Both the position numbers and the translations under genes were made by a program. Under the pieces are notes generated by a model, which ran no database searches, was not told the DNA's origin, and worked only from the letters and a program-made list of their open reading frames with translations. Positions 24,656 through 32,742 of a DNA stretch of 64,000 nucleotides are shown in pieces. The stretch is from contig DEFM01000015.1 in the NCBI GenBank assembly GCA_002350855.1, positions 1 to 64,000 of the forward strand, in the 5' to 3' direction. Position 1 is the stretch's first letter, and every line of letters begins with the position of its first letter. This DNA comes from Prevotellaceae bacterium UBA2852. GTDB taxonomy: Bacteria; Bacteroidota; Bacteroidia; Bacteroidales; Bacteroidaceae.

Positions 24656-25527
24656 TCTTTTCTTAACTCCAGAACAGCCCAGTTGTTTTTGTCTTGTTGG
24701 TGAACAAGGTGAAAGCCTTGCCCCTCAGCTGCGCTCTTTATTGTTGGAATGTCATCCGTGAAGAATCCGCTTACGATGAGTGAACCGCCAGGGGTAAGAT
24801 ACTGCACATAGACATGCAGGTCATTTACAATGATGTTGCGGTGGATATTTGCCACTATCAGGTCGAACTTGCCCTGAGGTGTGTCCGCTGCAGCTTGTGA
24901 TATGGCGGCAGCATCACCATGATAAACCTTGATTCTTCCATCTGTTCCGTTTAATGAGGCATTGAGCCGTGTGTTCTCCACACTGAACTCGTCTATGTCT
25001 ATGGCTGCAACATAGTCTGCTTTACTTAATGCCATACAGATGGCAAGAATGCCTGTTCCGCAACCCATGTCAAGGCACGCCTTCCCTGCGAAATTCCTGC
25101 GGAGCAGCAGTTCTGAAAGTTGGTGGGTGGTTTCGTGAGTACCACTTCCAAACGCCATTCGCGGTTGTAATAGTATGTCGAATGGTTCGGGCTTCACGCT
25201 ATGCTGTGCATCGTGGATGACGCACAGTCCGGGTATGCATATAGGCTCAAAGCCGTTCTTCTCCCATTCCTCATTCCAATCCTTGTTCTCCATCTCAGCC
25301 ATGGAGTAGGAGATACTGGTGTCTTCGAATGGGAACTCCCTGATTATGGCATCTATTTGGCTTGACTCCATATCGCATGACTGCAGAATATACGCCTCCA
25401 CACCATCTTCTGTCTGTTGAAAACTGTCGAACCCTACGTCGGCAAGCAGGGCACAAAGTACATCCGAAGCCACTTCTGAAAACGGCTCAATAGAAAACTT
25501 CCAAACGTTGTAAACCTGATTATTCAT
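24652..25527 (-). CDS. prmA: Ribosomal protein L11 methyltransferase
   Basis: A 291-residue cytoplasmic methyltransferase that trimethylates ribosomal protein L11 with S-adenosylmethionine. The start at 25527 (MNNQVYNVWKFSIEPFSEVASDVL) begins the PrmA N-terminal substrate domain; 19 codons upstream in frame do not look like PrmA. The family signatures are MAFGSGTHETTHQL, CLDMGCGTGILAICMA (SAM motif I) and LIVANIHRNI, the N-(I/P)-x motif IV of PrmA. Gene order: convergent with the DUF5686 gene, stop codons overlapping by 3 bp, and divergent from trmN6. Confidence 0.93.
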   Translation of the reverse strand: MNNQVYNVWKFSIEPFSEVASDVLCALLADVGFDSFQQTEDGVEAYILQSCDMESSQIDAIIREFPFEDTSISYSMAEMENKDWNEEWEKNGFEPICIPGLCVIHDAQHSVKPEPFDILLQPRMAFGSGTHETTHQLSELLLRRNFAGKACLDMGCGTGILAICMALSKADYVAAIDIDEFSVENTRLNASLNGTDGRIKVYHGDAAAISQAAADTPQGKFDLIVANIHRNIIVNDLHVYVQYLTPGGSLIVSGFFTDDIPTIKSAAEGQGFHLVHQQDKNNWAVLELRKD

Positions 25528-25674
25528 AGTTAAAGATAAATCCCCTTTGTTTACTCTTTTACATAAACGGAAATACTGCGCCAATTATTGCAGAGTGTTA
25601 ACATTGTTTAATAATTGATGCTCAATAGGTTGAGTTTGAGAATAATTTCGTTACTTAGCAGAAAAGTAATAAAA

Positions 25675-26379
25675 ATGAAAGCAGATTTATTCAAATTTCG
25701 ACAATTCACTGTTTGGCACGATCGCTGTGCCATGAAGGTCGGCACCGATGGTGTGTTGCTTGGAGCATGGGCGAGTGTAGACGGAGCCGCCAATGCGCTC
25801 GATGTAGGCACAGGCAGCGGGTTGATAGCGTTGATGCTTGCCCAGCGCAACACAGAACTGAGAGTTACGGGCGTTGATATAGATAGCGATGCGGTGGCTC
25901 AGGCAAGGGAAAACTTTCTTCGTTCGCCTTTTGCCTCCCGCCTGACGGTTCTTGAAGCTGACTTCACAGCCCCGTTTCCTTATGACCTTAAATACGATGT
26001 CATAGTAAGCAATCCACCGTTCTACGTGGAGGATGTCCATTCCCCCGACAGCCGCAGGAATCAGGCACGCAGTGAGTCTTCCCTGCCGTTTGCCACATTG
26101 GTGGATCGTGCTGCGGAGTTGCTTAGTCCGCAAGGGAAGTTCGATGTGGTAGTGCCCGCTTCCGCAGTTCCCGACATAGTACTCTCGGCATCAGCACATG
26201 GTCTCCATCTGCTGCGCCGTACTGATGTCCACACCACAGAACGTAAACCACCCAAGCGGACTTTGTTGGAGTTCAGCCGCAGCGATGAACCGTCTGTGTG
26301 TTCCAAACTTGTCATTCACGATGTCGCTGGAGGCTATTCATTACACTACCGTCAGCTCACACAGGATTTCTATTTGTGA
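25675..26379 (+). CDS. tRNA1(Val) A37 N6-methyltransferase (TrmN6/YfiC family)
   Basis: A 234-residue methyltransferase. The start at 25675 (MKADLFKFRQFTVWHDRCAMKVGTDGVLLGAW) is the typical start of the family; the frame continues 20 codons upstream without similarity. It has NALDVGTGSGLIALMLAQR (SAM motif I) and SNPPFY (N-P-P-F/Y, the amino-methyltransferase motif for N6-adenine). It should methylate A37 of tRNA1(Val) in the cytoplasm. The C-terminal part has the RKPPKRTLLEF segment common in the family. The gap to prmA (147 bases) must hold both promoters; none is clear by the TAnnTTTG rule. Confidence 0.88.
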   Translation: MKADLFKFRQFTVWHDRCAMKVGTDGVLLGAWASVDGAANALDVGTGSGLIALMLAQRNTELRVTGVDIDSDAVAQARENFLRSPFASRLTVLEADFTAPFPYDLKYDVIVSNPPFYVEDVHSPDSRRNQARSESSLPFATLVDRAAELLSPQGKFDVVVPASAVPDIVLSASAHGLHLLRRTDVHTTERKPPKRTLLEFSRSDEPSVCSKLVIHDVAGGYSLHYRQLTQDFYL

Positions 26380-26471
26380 TTTCATGCCTTAAAATGCGGT
26401 GTTTCAAACGAATTTTCCTGCTTCTCACAAACTTTATTGTAAAAAATGTTTGCAGATTCAAAAACAATCTA

Positions 26472-26479
26472 TACATTTG
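26472..26479 (+). promoter_or_regulatory. Promoter -7 box (TACATTTG) of the triple-SUMF1 gene
   Basis: TACATTTG with a -33 TTTG at 26449-26452, separated by 19 bases: a near-ideal Bacteroidetes promoter, 38 bases before the ATG at 26517. Confidence 0.7.
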
Positions 26480-26516
26480 CACAACAACCTGATATATTAA
26501 CTAATTTTAATATAAT

Positions 26517-28928
26517 ATGAAAAGAAGCATTATTACTATGATCGCCCTTATGTGTTTCGCTATTGGAGCACAGGCGCAGTATGATGATTACTACAGCATT
26601 ATCAACGGTACCAAGTATCGCCCAGGTGTGAAGAAGATGGTGGAGAAGGGTGCCTATGTCGATGCCTACTACATGCTGCAGATAATCAAGTCGGAAGGCT
26701 ATAGCATGCCTAATCCTCCTACTGACTACAACAAGTATCTCAAACTCACTACCGAGAAAGTAACCGACCAGGTAGTGGAAGACTTGATTCCTTACGACAA
26801 GGATACCAAGCCCATCGTTGAAATGGCTGCAAGGCTGGGATATAAGCCCGCCAAGGACTATCTCAATCCCCCAGGCAGCTATACTGGCGGCGGTAGCAGT
26901 ACGGCAAGCAAGGAAACGATAACAGTCAACGGTGTTTCATTCAATATGATACGAGTTGACGGCGGTTCGTTCTCTTTCGGCTCTTCAAATGTGAGCAAGT
27001 CCGTTGATACCTTCTATATGGGAGAAACCGAGGTTACCCAGGAACTCTGGTATGCCGTGATGGGAACCAATCCTTCACACTTCAGGTCTGACCGTAACCC
27101 TGTAGAGTTAGTGTCCTATTACGACTGCCTTGACTTCATCTCAAAACTCAACAGCAAGACCGGACGTCAGTTCCGCCTGCCTACAGAAGTGGAATGGGAA
27201 TATGCTGCCAAGGGTGGTAAACAGTCCAAAGGCTACAAGTACAGCGGTAGCAACGTCCTGAACTCCGTTTCTTGGAATAGCGGCAATGCCAACAGTTCTA
27301 CCCACAATGTCAAGATGAGAGCTGCAAACGAATTAGGATTCTATGACATGACCGGAAACGTGTGGGAATGGACTAGCACTATCGGTGACAACGACAATGG
27401 CAAGCACACTGTACGTGGCGGTAGCTTCTCAGAGGACGAAATAGAGAAATACCAGGTAGTGACATTCTCAGGATATTACACAAATGACAAAAAGAACACC
27501 AATTGCGGCTTCCGTCTTGCTATGTTAGGTTCAGGCTCTACCGGTGGCAGCACTACAGGTCTTACTGGTTCTAAGCAGACCGTCACCGCCAATGGTGTTC
27601 AGTTCACAATGATTCGCGTGAATGGCGGTTCTTATCAGATGGGTTCGGAACGTACCGACAGTGAGAAACCAATCCACCGCGTATCAGTCAACGACTTCTA
27701 TATTGGAGAGACTGAGGTTACTCAGGAATTGTGGAAGGCTGTCATGGGAACCAATCCGGCAAAGATGTACGGTTTGACCCGTCCAGTAGAGAATATCACC
27801 TATAGCGATTGCGAAACATTCGTAAACAAGCTGAGTACTCTCACCGGAATCAATTTCCGCATACCTACAGAGGAAGAATGGGAATACGCAGCACGAGGCG
27901 GCAGCCGTTCTTACGGATATAAGTTCGCTGGAAGCAATGACTATTCTTCTGTGGCATGGGTAACAGCTAATAGTAACAGCTCCACCCATAACGTTAAGCT
28001 GAAGTCTCCTAACGAACTTGGCATCTACGACATGTCGGGTAACGTTCAAGAATGGGTCAACAGCGGATGGAGTGAGAACTATAACGCAAGTCGGGACAAT
28101 TCCCAGCGCGTTGTCCGCGGTGGTGCATACGACCTCACAGACTGGGCTGCACACACCACTTATCGCTACGGCTTCTCCAAGAGCACCAACCTCGGACGTA
28201 CAGGTTTGCGTATTGCGGCTGCTCCTGGTGGAGGCAACTCCAACAACTACGGCAACAATAACAACAGTAGTGCGTCAAAGAGATACTTCACAGCCAATGG
28301 CGTTCAGTTCACAATGATCCGAGTTAACGGAGGCTCTTTCCAGATGGGTTCCGAACGCACCAACGACGAGAAACCTGTGCACCGCGTATCAGTCAACGAC
28401 TTCTATATCGGAGAGACTGAGGTTACTCAGGAATTGTGGAGGGCTGTCATGGGAACCAATCCGTCAAAGCGTTTGGGTACACAGCGTCCTGTAGAGTCAA
28501 TCTCATTCAACGACTGTGAAACATTCGTCAACAAACTCAACACCCTTACAGGCATGAACTTCCGCATACCAACCGAGGAAGAATGGGAATTTGCAGCACG
28601 CGGCGGAACAAGCTCACGAGGTTACAAGTTTGCAGGAAGCGATGACTGCAACACCGTTAGCTGGAATAGCAGCAACAGTAACGAAGATACCCACAATGTC
28701 AAGATGAGGTCACCAAACGAACTTGGCATCTACGACATGTCGGGCAACGTTCAGGAATGGGTTTACAGCTATTGGAGCGACGGCTACAATGGCAGTAAGG
28801 ACACTTCAAAGCGCATAGTTCGCGGTGGTAGCTTCGACCTCAGCAACTGGGCTTCACATTGTACATATCGCTATGGCTTCTCTCCAGGCACTACTATCGC
28901 CCGCACTGGTTTGCGCATAGCATTGTAA
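26517..28928 (+). CDS. Exported protein with three SUMF1/formylglycine-generating-enzyme-type domains
   Basis: An 803-residue protein with signal peptide MKRSIITMIALMCFAIGAQAQ. A helical N-terminal region is followed by three tandem SUMF1 domains at about residues 135-337, 354-568 and 590-803, joined by Gly/Ser/Asn-rich linkers. Each has the family core: GGSF/Y-x-MGS, YIGETEVTQELW, FRIPTEEEWEYAARGG, ELGIYDMSGNVQEW and VVRGG. The two catalytic cysteines of true formylglycine-generating enzymes (RGGSWLC-x4-C) are not conserved. Domain 1 and domain 2 have none at this place, and domain 3 keeps only one (SHCTYRYGF). A structural or binding role outside the cytoplasm, as for other Bacteroidetes SUMF1 proteins, is more likely than sulfatase maturation. 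No sulfatase gene is nearby. Confidence 0.85.
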   Translation: MKRSIITMIALMCFAIGAQAQYDDYYSIINGTKYRPGVKKMVEKGAYVDAYYMLQIIKSEGYSMPNPPTDYNKYLKLTTEKVTDQVVEDLIPYDKDTKPIVEMAARLGYKPAKDYLNPPGSYTGGGSSTASKETITVNGVSFNMIRVDGGSFSFGSSNVSKSVDTFYMGETEVTQELWYAVMGTNPSHFRSDRNPVELVSYYDCLDFISKLNSKTGRQFRLPTEVEWEYAAKGGKQSKGYKYSGSNVLNSVSWNSGNANSSTHNVKMRAANELGFYDMTGNVWEWTSTIGDNDNGKHTVRGGSFSEDEIEKYQVVTFSGYYTNDKKNTNCGFRLAMLGSGSTGGSTTGLTGSKQTVTANGVQFTMIRVNGGSYQMGSERTDSEKPIHRVSVNDFYIGETEVTQELWKAVMGTNPAKMYGLTRPVENITYSDCETFVNKLSTLTGINFRIPTEEEWEYAARGGSRSYGYKFAGSNDYSSVAWVTANSNSSTHNVKLKSPNELGIYDMSGNVQEWVNSGWSENYNASRDNSQRVVRGGAYDLTDWAAHTTYRYGFSKSTNLGRTGLRIAAAPGGGNSNNYGNNNNSSASKRYFTANGVQFTMIRVNGGSFQMGSERTNDEKPVHRVSVNDFYIGETEVTQELWRAVMGTNPSKRLGTQRPVESISFNDCETFVNKLNTLTGMNFRIPTEEEWEFAARGGTSSRGYKFAGSDDCNTVSWNSSNSNEDTHNVKMRSPNELGIYDMSGNVQEWVYSYWSDGYNGSKDTSKRIVRGGSFDLSNWASHCTYRYGFSPGTTIARTGLRIAL

Positions 28929-28951
28929 TCCAATTTGATTTTTAAGATATC

Positions 28952-28982
28952 AGACCTCCGGCTTACTATGAGTTGGAGGTCT
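28952..28982 (+). terminator. Hairpin terminator after the triple-SUMF1 gene
   Basis: AGACCTCC (28952-28959) pairs with GGAGGTCT (28975-28982), followed by TTATCTTTTT. It lies 24 bases after the stop codon. Confidence 0.75.
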
Positions 28983-29006
28983 TTATCTTTTTCCTCCTTA
29001 TTAGCA

Positions 29007-29036
29007 AATCGCACAGGCAATTAAGTTTGTGCGATT
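29007..29036. repeat. Second hairpin in the same gap
   Basis: AATCGCACA (29007-29015) and TGTGCGATT (29028-29036) form a perfect 9-bp stem without a T-run. It could be a transcript-stabilising or backup structure. Confidence 0.5.
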
Positions 29037-29065
29037 CTAACACGCTAGAACTACTTATGAAAAGA

Positions 29066-29098
29066 TGCCCCCCTGACTGTTCAGGGGGCATTTTTTTT
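29066..29098 (+). terminator. Strong intrinsic terminator
   Basis: A GC-rich stem (CCCCCTGA / TCAGGGGG, 29069-29076 and 29081-29088, plus flanking pairs) with a CTGT loop is followed by eight T. It is the strongest terminator in the gap between the SUMF1 gene and rsfS. Confidence 0.85.
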
Positions 29099-29151
29099 AA
29101 TAAAAAAAGTGAAAACATAAATCAGAAGTTTCTAATTCTAAAATAAAGACT

Positions 29152-29159
29152 TAACTTTG
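29152..29159 (+). promoter_or_regulatory. Promoter -7 box (TAACTTTG) of the rsfS-ftsH-cdsA operon
   Basis: TAACTTTG, a perfect TAnnTTTG match, 51 bases before the rsfS start codon and downstream of the terminator at 29066-29098. Confidence 0.65.
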
Positions 29160-29209
29160 CATGATATTATTGAGTATAAGAAATTGATTATTGAATTAAA
29201 GAGATTTAG

Positions 29210-29566
29210 ATGAATAAAAATCCGATTATTGAAAGTATAGTAAAAGGTATTCAAGAGAAAAAAGGCAAAAACATCAGGGTTGCCGACCTGACACAAATCG
29301 ATGAGGCGATTTGCAGCTACATAGTGATTTGTGAGGGTAATTCCCCTAATCAGGTGAGTGCGATAAGCGATGAGGTGGAAGCGGAAGTAAAGAAGAGCAT
29401 GGGTGTGAGTCCGCTTCATGTGGTGGGGCAGAACAACTGTATCTGGGTGGCAATGGACTATGCTGACGTGATGGTTCACGTTTTCCTTCCCGAAGCCCGC
29501 GAATTCTACGATATCGATAACCTGTGGGAAGACGCTATAACTAATGATATTCCGAATTTAGACTAA
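29210..29566 (+). CDS. rsfS: Ribosome silencing factor RsfS
   Basis: A 118-residue protein of the RsfS/Iojap family, which binds ribosomal protein uL14 and blocks subunit joining when nutrients are scarce. The family signatures are KKGKNIRVADLTQIDEAICSYIVICEGNSPNQVSAISDEVE and the C-terminal WVAMDYADVMVHVFLPEAREFYDIDNLWEDA (D-Y-x-D-V-V-H-x-F). The length is normal for the family. It is the first gene of an operon with ftsH 7 bases downstream and cdsA after it, an order common in Bacteroidetes. Confidence 0.93.
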   Translation: MNKNPIIESIVKGIQEKKGKNIRVADLTQIDEAICSYIVICEGNSPNQVSAISDEVEAEVKKSMGVSPLHVVGQNNCIWVAMDYADVMVHVFLPEAREFYDIDNLWEDAITNDIPNLD

Positions 29567-29572
29567 TAAACA

Positions 29573-31684
29573 ATGGCAAATATGCAGAATCCGAATAATG
29601 GATTACAACCAAATAGACCTCAACAGAGAGGTCAGGGCAACGGGTCACGTTTTAATTTCACGTGGCTCTACACAATACTGATATTTGGTTTGATGTTTCT
29701 GATTTTTACGAGAAACGAGACTAGTGAAGGTCGCAGAATCGCCTATTCCAAATTCCAGGAATGTGTGGACAGCGGTTATGTGGATGTGGTGACAATAGAG
29801 AAGAAGGAACTGGTGGCTACATGTGAACTCAATCAGAAGGGTGAAGTTTACGTGTTTGGCAATTCAAGTCCACAAAACAATGTCCGCAGGTTTGTGAGCG
29901 TTGAAATAGGCAGCATAGACCAGGTGGAGGAGTATCTCAACGAAAGCCGCTCCAAGGGCAGGTTTAATGGACTGGTGAAGTACGAACAGAACGACAACCT
30001 GTTCATGAATATCTTCTGGCAGATTTTCCCGTTCGTCCTCATTATCGGTATTTGGATGTTCATAATGAGAAGAGTGGGAGGTGCAGGCGGCATGGGCGGC
30101 GGCATCTTCTCCGTGGGTAAATCCAAGGCAAAGTTGTTTGAGAAGGATGTGAACGACGCTACTCGTATCACATTCAAGGATGTAGCAGGTCTTGAAGGTG
30201 CAAAGCAGGAGGTGCAGGAGATTGTGGACTTCCTGATGAAGCCTGACAAATATACCAACCTGGGTGGTAAGATTCCAAAGGGTGCATTGCTCGTCGGTCC
30301 TCCGGGAACGGGTAAGACTCTACTGGCAAAGGCTGTGGCAGGTGAGGCTAACGTGCCGTTCTTCTCGCTGTCGGGTTCTGACTTCGTGGAGATGTTTGTG
30401 GGTGTGGGAGCGTCACGAGTACGTGACCTGTTCCAGCAGGCTAAGGCTAAATCGCCTTGTATCGTCTTCATTGATGAAATCGACGCTATCGGACGCGCCC
30501 GCAGCAAGACTCTCAGCATGAGTTCGAACGATGAACGCGAGAATACGCTCAACCAGCTTCTCACTGAGATGGACGGCTTCGGTACCAACAGCGGTATTAT
30601 CATCCTTGCTGCGACGAACCGTGCCGACATCCTGGATAAGGCTCTTCTGCGTGCCGGACGTTTTGACCGCCAGATAAATGTGGATCTGCCTGACCTGAAT
30701 GAGCGCAAGGCTATCTTCAATGTGCATCTGCGTCCTGTGAAGATTGACGAGACCGTGGATGTGGATTTGCTTGCACGTCAGACACCTGGCTTCTCAGGTG
30801 CAGATATTGCCAATGTGTGCAACGAAGCTGCCCTGATAGCAGCCCGTAGAAACAGCGAATGGGTTGACCGCCAGTGCTTCCTCGATGCTGTGGACAGAAT
30901 CATCGGCGGACTTGAAAAGAAAACGAAGGTGATGACTGTATCTGAAAAGAGAGCCATTGCCTTGCATGAGGCTGGTCATGCTACCATCTCCTGGCATCTG
31001 GAATATGCCAACCCGCTTGTGAAGGTTACCATTGTGCCTCGCGGACAGGCTCTGGGTGCTGCATGGTACACACCCGAAGAGCGTCCGATTACAACTAAGG
31101 AGGAACTGCTCGACCAGATTTGCTCATTGCTGGGTGGTCGCGCAGCTGAGGAACTCTGTGTGGGACGTGTCTCAACAGGTGCGATGAACGACCTGGAACG
31201 TGTTACCCAGATGACCTACGCCATGGTGGTGTACTACGGCATGGGCAAGGAGGTTTCTAATCTCTGCTACTACAACAACCAAAGCGAATATACTTTCCAG
31301 AAGCCTTACAGCGAAACTACCGCTGAACTGATTGACAAGGAGGTGAAGGCAATCATCGACGAACAGTACGAGAGAGCTAAGCGTGTGATTCTTGAACACA
31401 AGGACGGACATGCTGCGCTTGCCCAGATGCTTGTGGATAAGGAAGTGATATTGGCTGAGGATGTGGAACATGTGTTCGGTGAACGTAAATTCATATCCCG
31501 TACAGAGGAGATTATGGCGCTGAACGAGAAGCAGAAGAACGATTCTGCTGAGAACTCGGACGCTGAATCGAAAAACGATGCTGCTTCCGTGGCAGACGAG
31601 AATGCTGAAATCGTGCGTCAGAAGGCCATCGATGCCGTAGTGGAAAAAGCAAAGCGGGCAGCAAATGAAAATAACAATGCCTAA
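29573..31684 (+). CDS. ftsH: ATP-dependent zinc metalloprotease FtsH
   Basis: A 703-residue inner-membrane AAA+ protease. It has two N-terminal membrane segments (about 29-46 and 150-166) around a periplasmic domain, then a Gly-rich linker (RRVGGAGGMGGG). The AAA module has Walker A GPPGTGKT (242-249), Walker B IVFIDEIDA (297-305) and the second region of homology LLRAGRFDRQ (358-367). The peptidase zinc motif HEAGH is at 465-469, with the third ligand in MNDLERVT (about 540). The C-terminus is long, acidic and Ala/Asn-rich. It degrades membrane proteins and short-lived regulators. It lies 7 bases after rsfS and 18 before cdsA. Confidence 0.97.
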   Translation: MANMQNPNNGLQPNRPQQRGQGNGSRFNFTWLYTILIFGLMFLIFTRNETSEGRRIAYSKFQECVDSGYVDVVTIEKKELVATCELNQKGEVYVFGNSSPQNNVRRFVSVEIGSIDQVEEYLNESRSKGRFNGLVKYEQNDNLFMNIFWQIFPFVLIIGIWMFIMRRVGGAGGMGGGIFSVGKSKAKLFEKDVNDATRITFKDVAGLEGAKQEVQEIVDFLMKPDKYTNLGGKIPKGALLVGPPGTGKTLLAKAVAGEANVPFFSLSGSDFVEMFVGVGASRVRDLFQQAKAKSPCIVFIDEIDAIGRARSKTLSMSSNDERENTLNQLLTEMDGFGTNSGIIILAATNRADILDKALLRAGRFDRQINVDLPDLNERKAIFNVHLRPVKIDETVDVDLLARQTPGFSGADIANVCNEAALIAARRNSEWVDRQCFLDAVDRIIGGLEKKTKVMTVSEKRAIALHEAGHATISWHLEYANPLVKVTIVPRGQALGAAWYTPEERPITTKEELLDQICSLLGGRAAEELCVGRVSTGAMNDLERVTQMTYAMVVYYGMGKEVSNLCYYNNQSEYTFQKPYSETTAELIDKEVKAIIDEQYERAKRVILEHKDGHAALAQMLVDKEVILAEDVEHVFGERKFISRTEEIMALNEKQKNDSAENSDAESKNDAASVADENAEIVRQKAIDAVVEKAKRAANENNNA

Positions 31685-31702
31685 CACCTAATAATATTAT
31701 AT

Positions 31703-32575
31703 ATGAAGAGTAATCTTTTATTGCGTTCTATCACAGGAATTCTGTTTGTTGTGGTTTTGGTTGCCGCAATAGTCTCAGGACCTTATTCGTTCGGATTCCT
31801 TTTTGCCATTATAACTGGCTTGACAACATGGGAGTTCTGCTCAATACTGAACAAGAACCAGGGTGTTCAGATTAACAAACTGATAACAACTGCTGCAGCG
31901 GTTATCTTTTTCTTCTCTGTTTACGGATTCTCTCTTGGAGTGTCGGGTGCAGGCATCTTTGTACCACTGTGCCTGTCTATCTTGTACCTGTTCATTAGCG
32001 AACTGTACACAAACAGTGAAACTCCAATACAGAACTGGGCTTATGCTCTGATGGCTTTGCTTTATATCGCATTGCCTTTCTCGTTGCTGAGCATCCTGAC
32101 CATCGAATTCTTCCCAGTGCCGGGAACGGGATTGAGCGCTGTAGCATATAGAAGCATCTTTGCTCTTTCAATCTTCATTTTCCTGTGGTCGAGCGATACA
32201 GGTGCATACATCTTCGGAGTGTGGCTGGGCAAACACAGACTTTTCCCCCGTATCTCCCCTAAGAAGTCATGGGAGGGTAGTGTAGGCGGTACAGTTGTGG
32301 CATTGGCTGCCTCGCAGATAATTGCAATCTGGAGCAACGACTTCGCTCCTGATGACGCTGTGCTCAACCGCCTCTACTGGGCAGGACTGGCATTTGTGGT
32401 TGTGGTCTTCGGTACTTGGGGCGACCTGGTGGAATCCCTGCTGAAACGCAAGCTCGGCATTAAGGATTCCGGGAACATCCTTCCCGGACACGGTGGCATG
32501 CTCGACCGTTTCGACTCGTCGCTCGTGGCAATACCTGCGGCAGTGGTGTATATCTACTCAATATCATTGATCTGA
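31703..32575 (+). CDS. cdsA: Phosphatidate cytidylyltransferase
   Basis: A 290-residue membrane protein with about eight helices. It makes CDP-diacylglycerol from phosphatidate and CTP, the precursor of all phospholipids and of the inositol lipid whose genes lie at 19-22 kb. The C-terminal signature is present: SSDTGAYIFGVWLGKHRLFPRISPKKSWEGSVGG (about 170-200), then GDLVESLLKRKLGIKDSGNILPGHGGMLDRFDS (about 240-275). The length is typical. It is the last gene of the rsfS-ftsH-cdsA operon. No clear terminator follows, and a new promoter is found 55 bases downstream. Confidence 0.95.
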   Translation: MKSNLLLRSITGILFVVVLVAAIVSGPYSFGFLFAIITGLTTWEFCSILNKNQGVQINKLITTAAAVIFFFSVYGFSLGVSGAGIFVPLCLSILYLFISELYTNSETPIQNWAYALMALLYIALPFSLLSILTIEFFPVPGTGLSAVAYRSIFALSIFIFLWSSDTGAYIFGVWLGKHRLFPRISPKKSWEGSVGGTVVALAASQIIAIWSNDFAPDDAVLNRLYWAGLAFVVVVFGTWGDLVESLLKRKLGIKDSGNILPGHGGMLDRFDSSLVAIPAAVVYIYSISLI

Positions 32576-32629
32576 GCAGGAGGTGTGCAGATTTTTGAAG
32601 ATAATTGTTGTTAATTAAATATAATTCAT

Positions 32630-32637
32630 TAGATTTG
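32630..32637 (+). promoter_or_regulatory. Promoter -7 box (TAGATTTG) of the DUF349 gene
   Basis: TAGATTTG with TTG at 32608-32610, 19 bases upstream. The leader to the ATG at 32743 is about 100 bases. Confidence 0.6.
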
Positions 32638-32742
32638 CAAGCGAAAAGGCAGATATCGCAATTCTGTCTTAATCAACGTAATAAAAACTAACAAGTGGAT
32701 TTAACCAATCCGCATATTCTTTAACATTTAATTTTTGAGGTG

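Noticed and set aside
26517..28928. Active formylglycine-generating enzyme
   Set aside because: The catalytic Cys pair is absent in all three domains and no sulfatase gene is near.
29848..30720. Open frame of 290 codons on the minus strand
   Set aside because: Antisense to ftsH; low-complexity Ser/Arg-rich translation without domain features.
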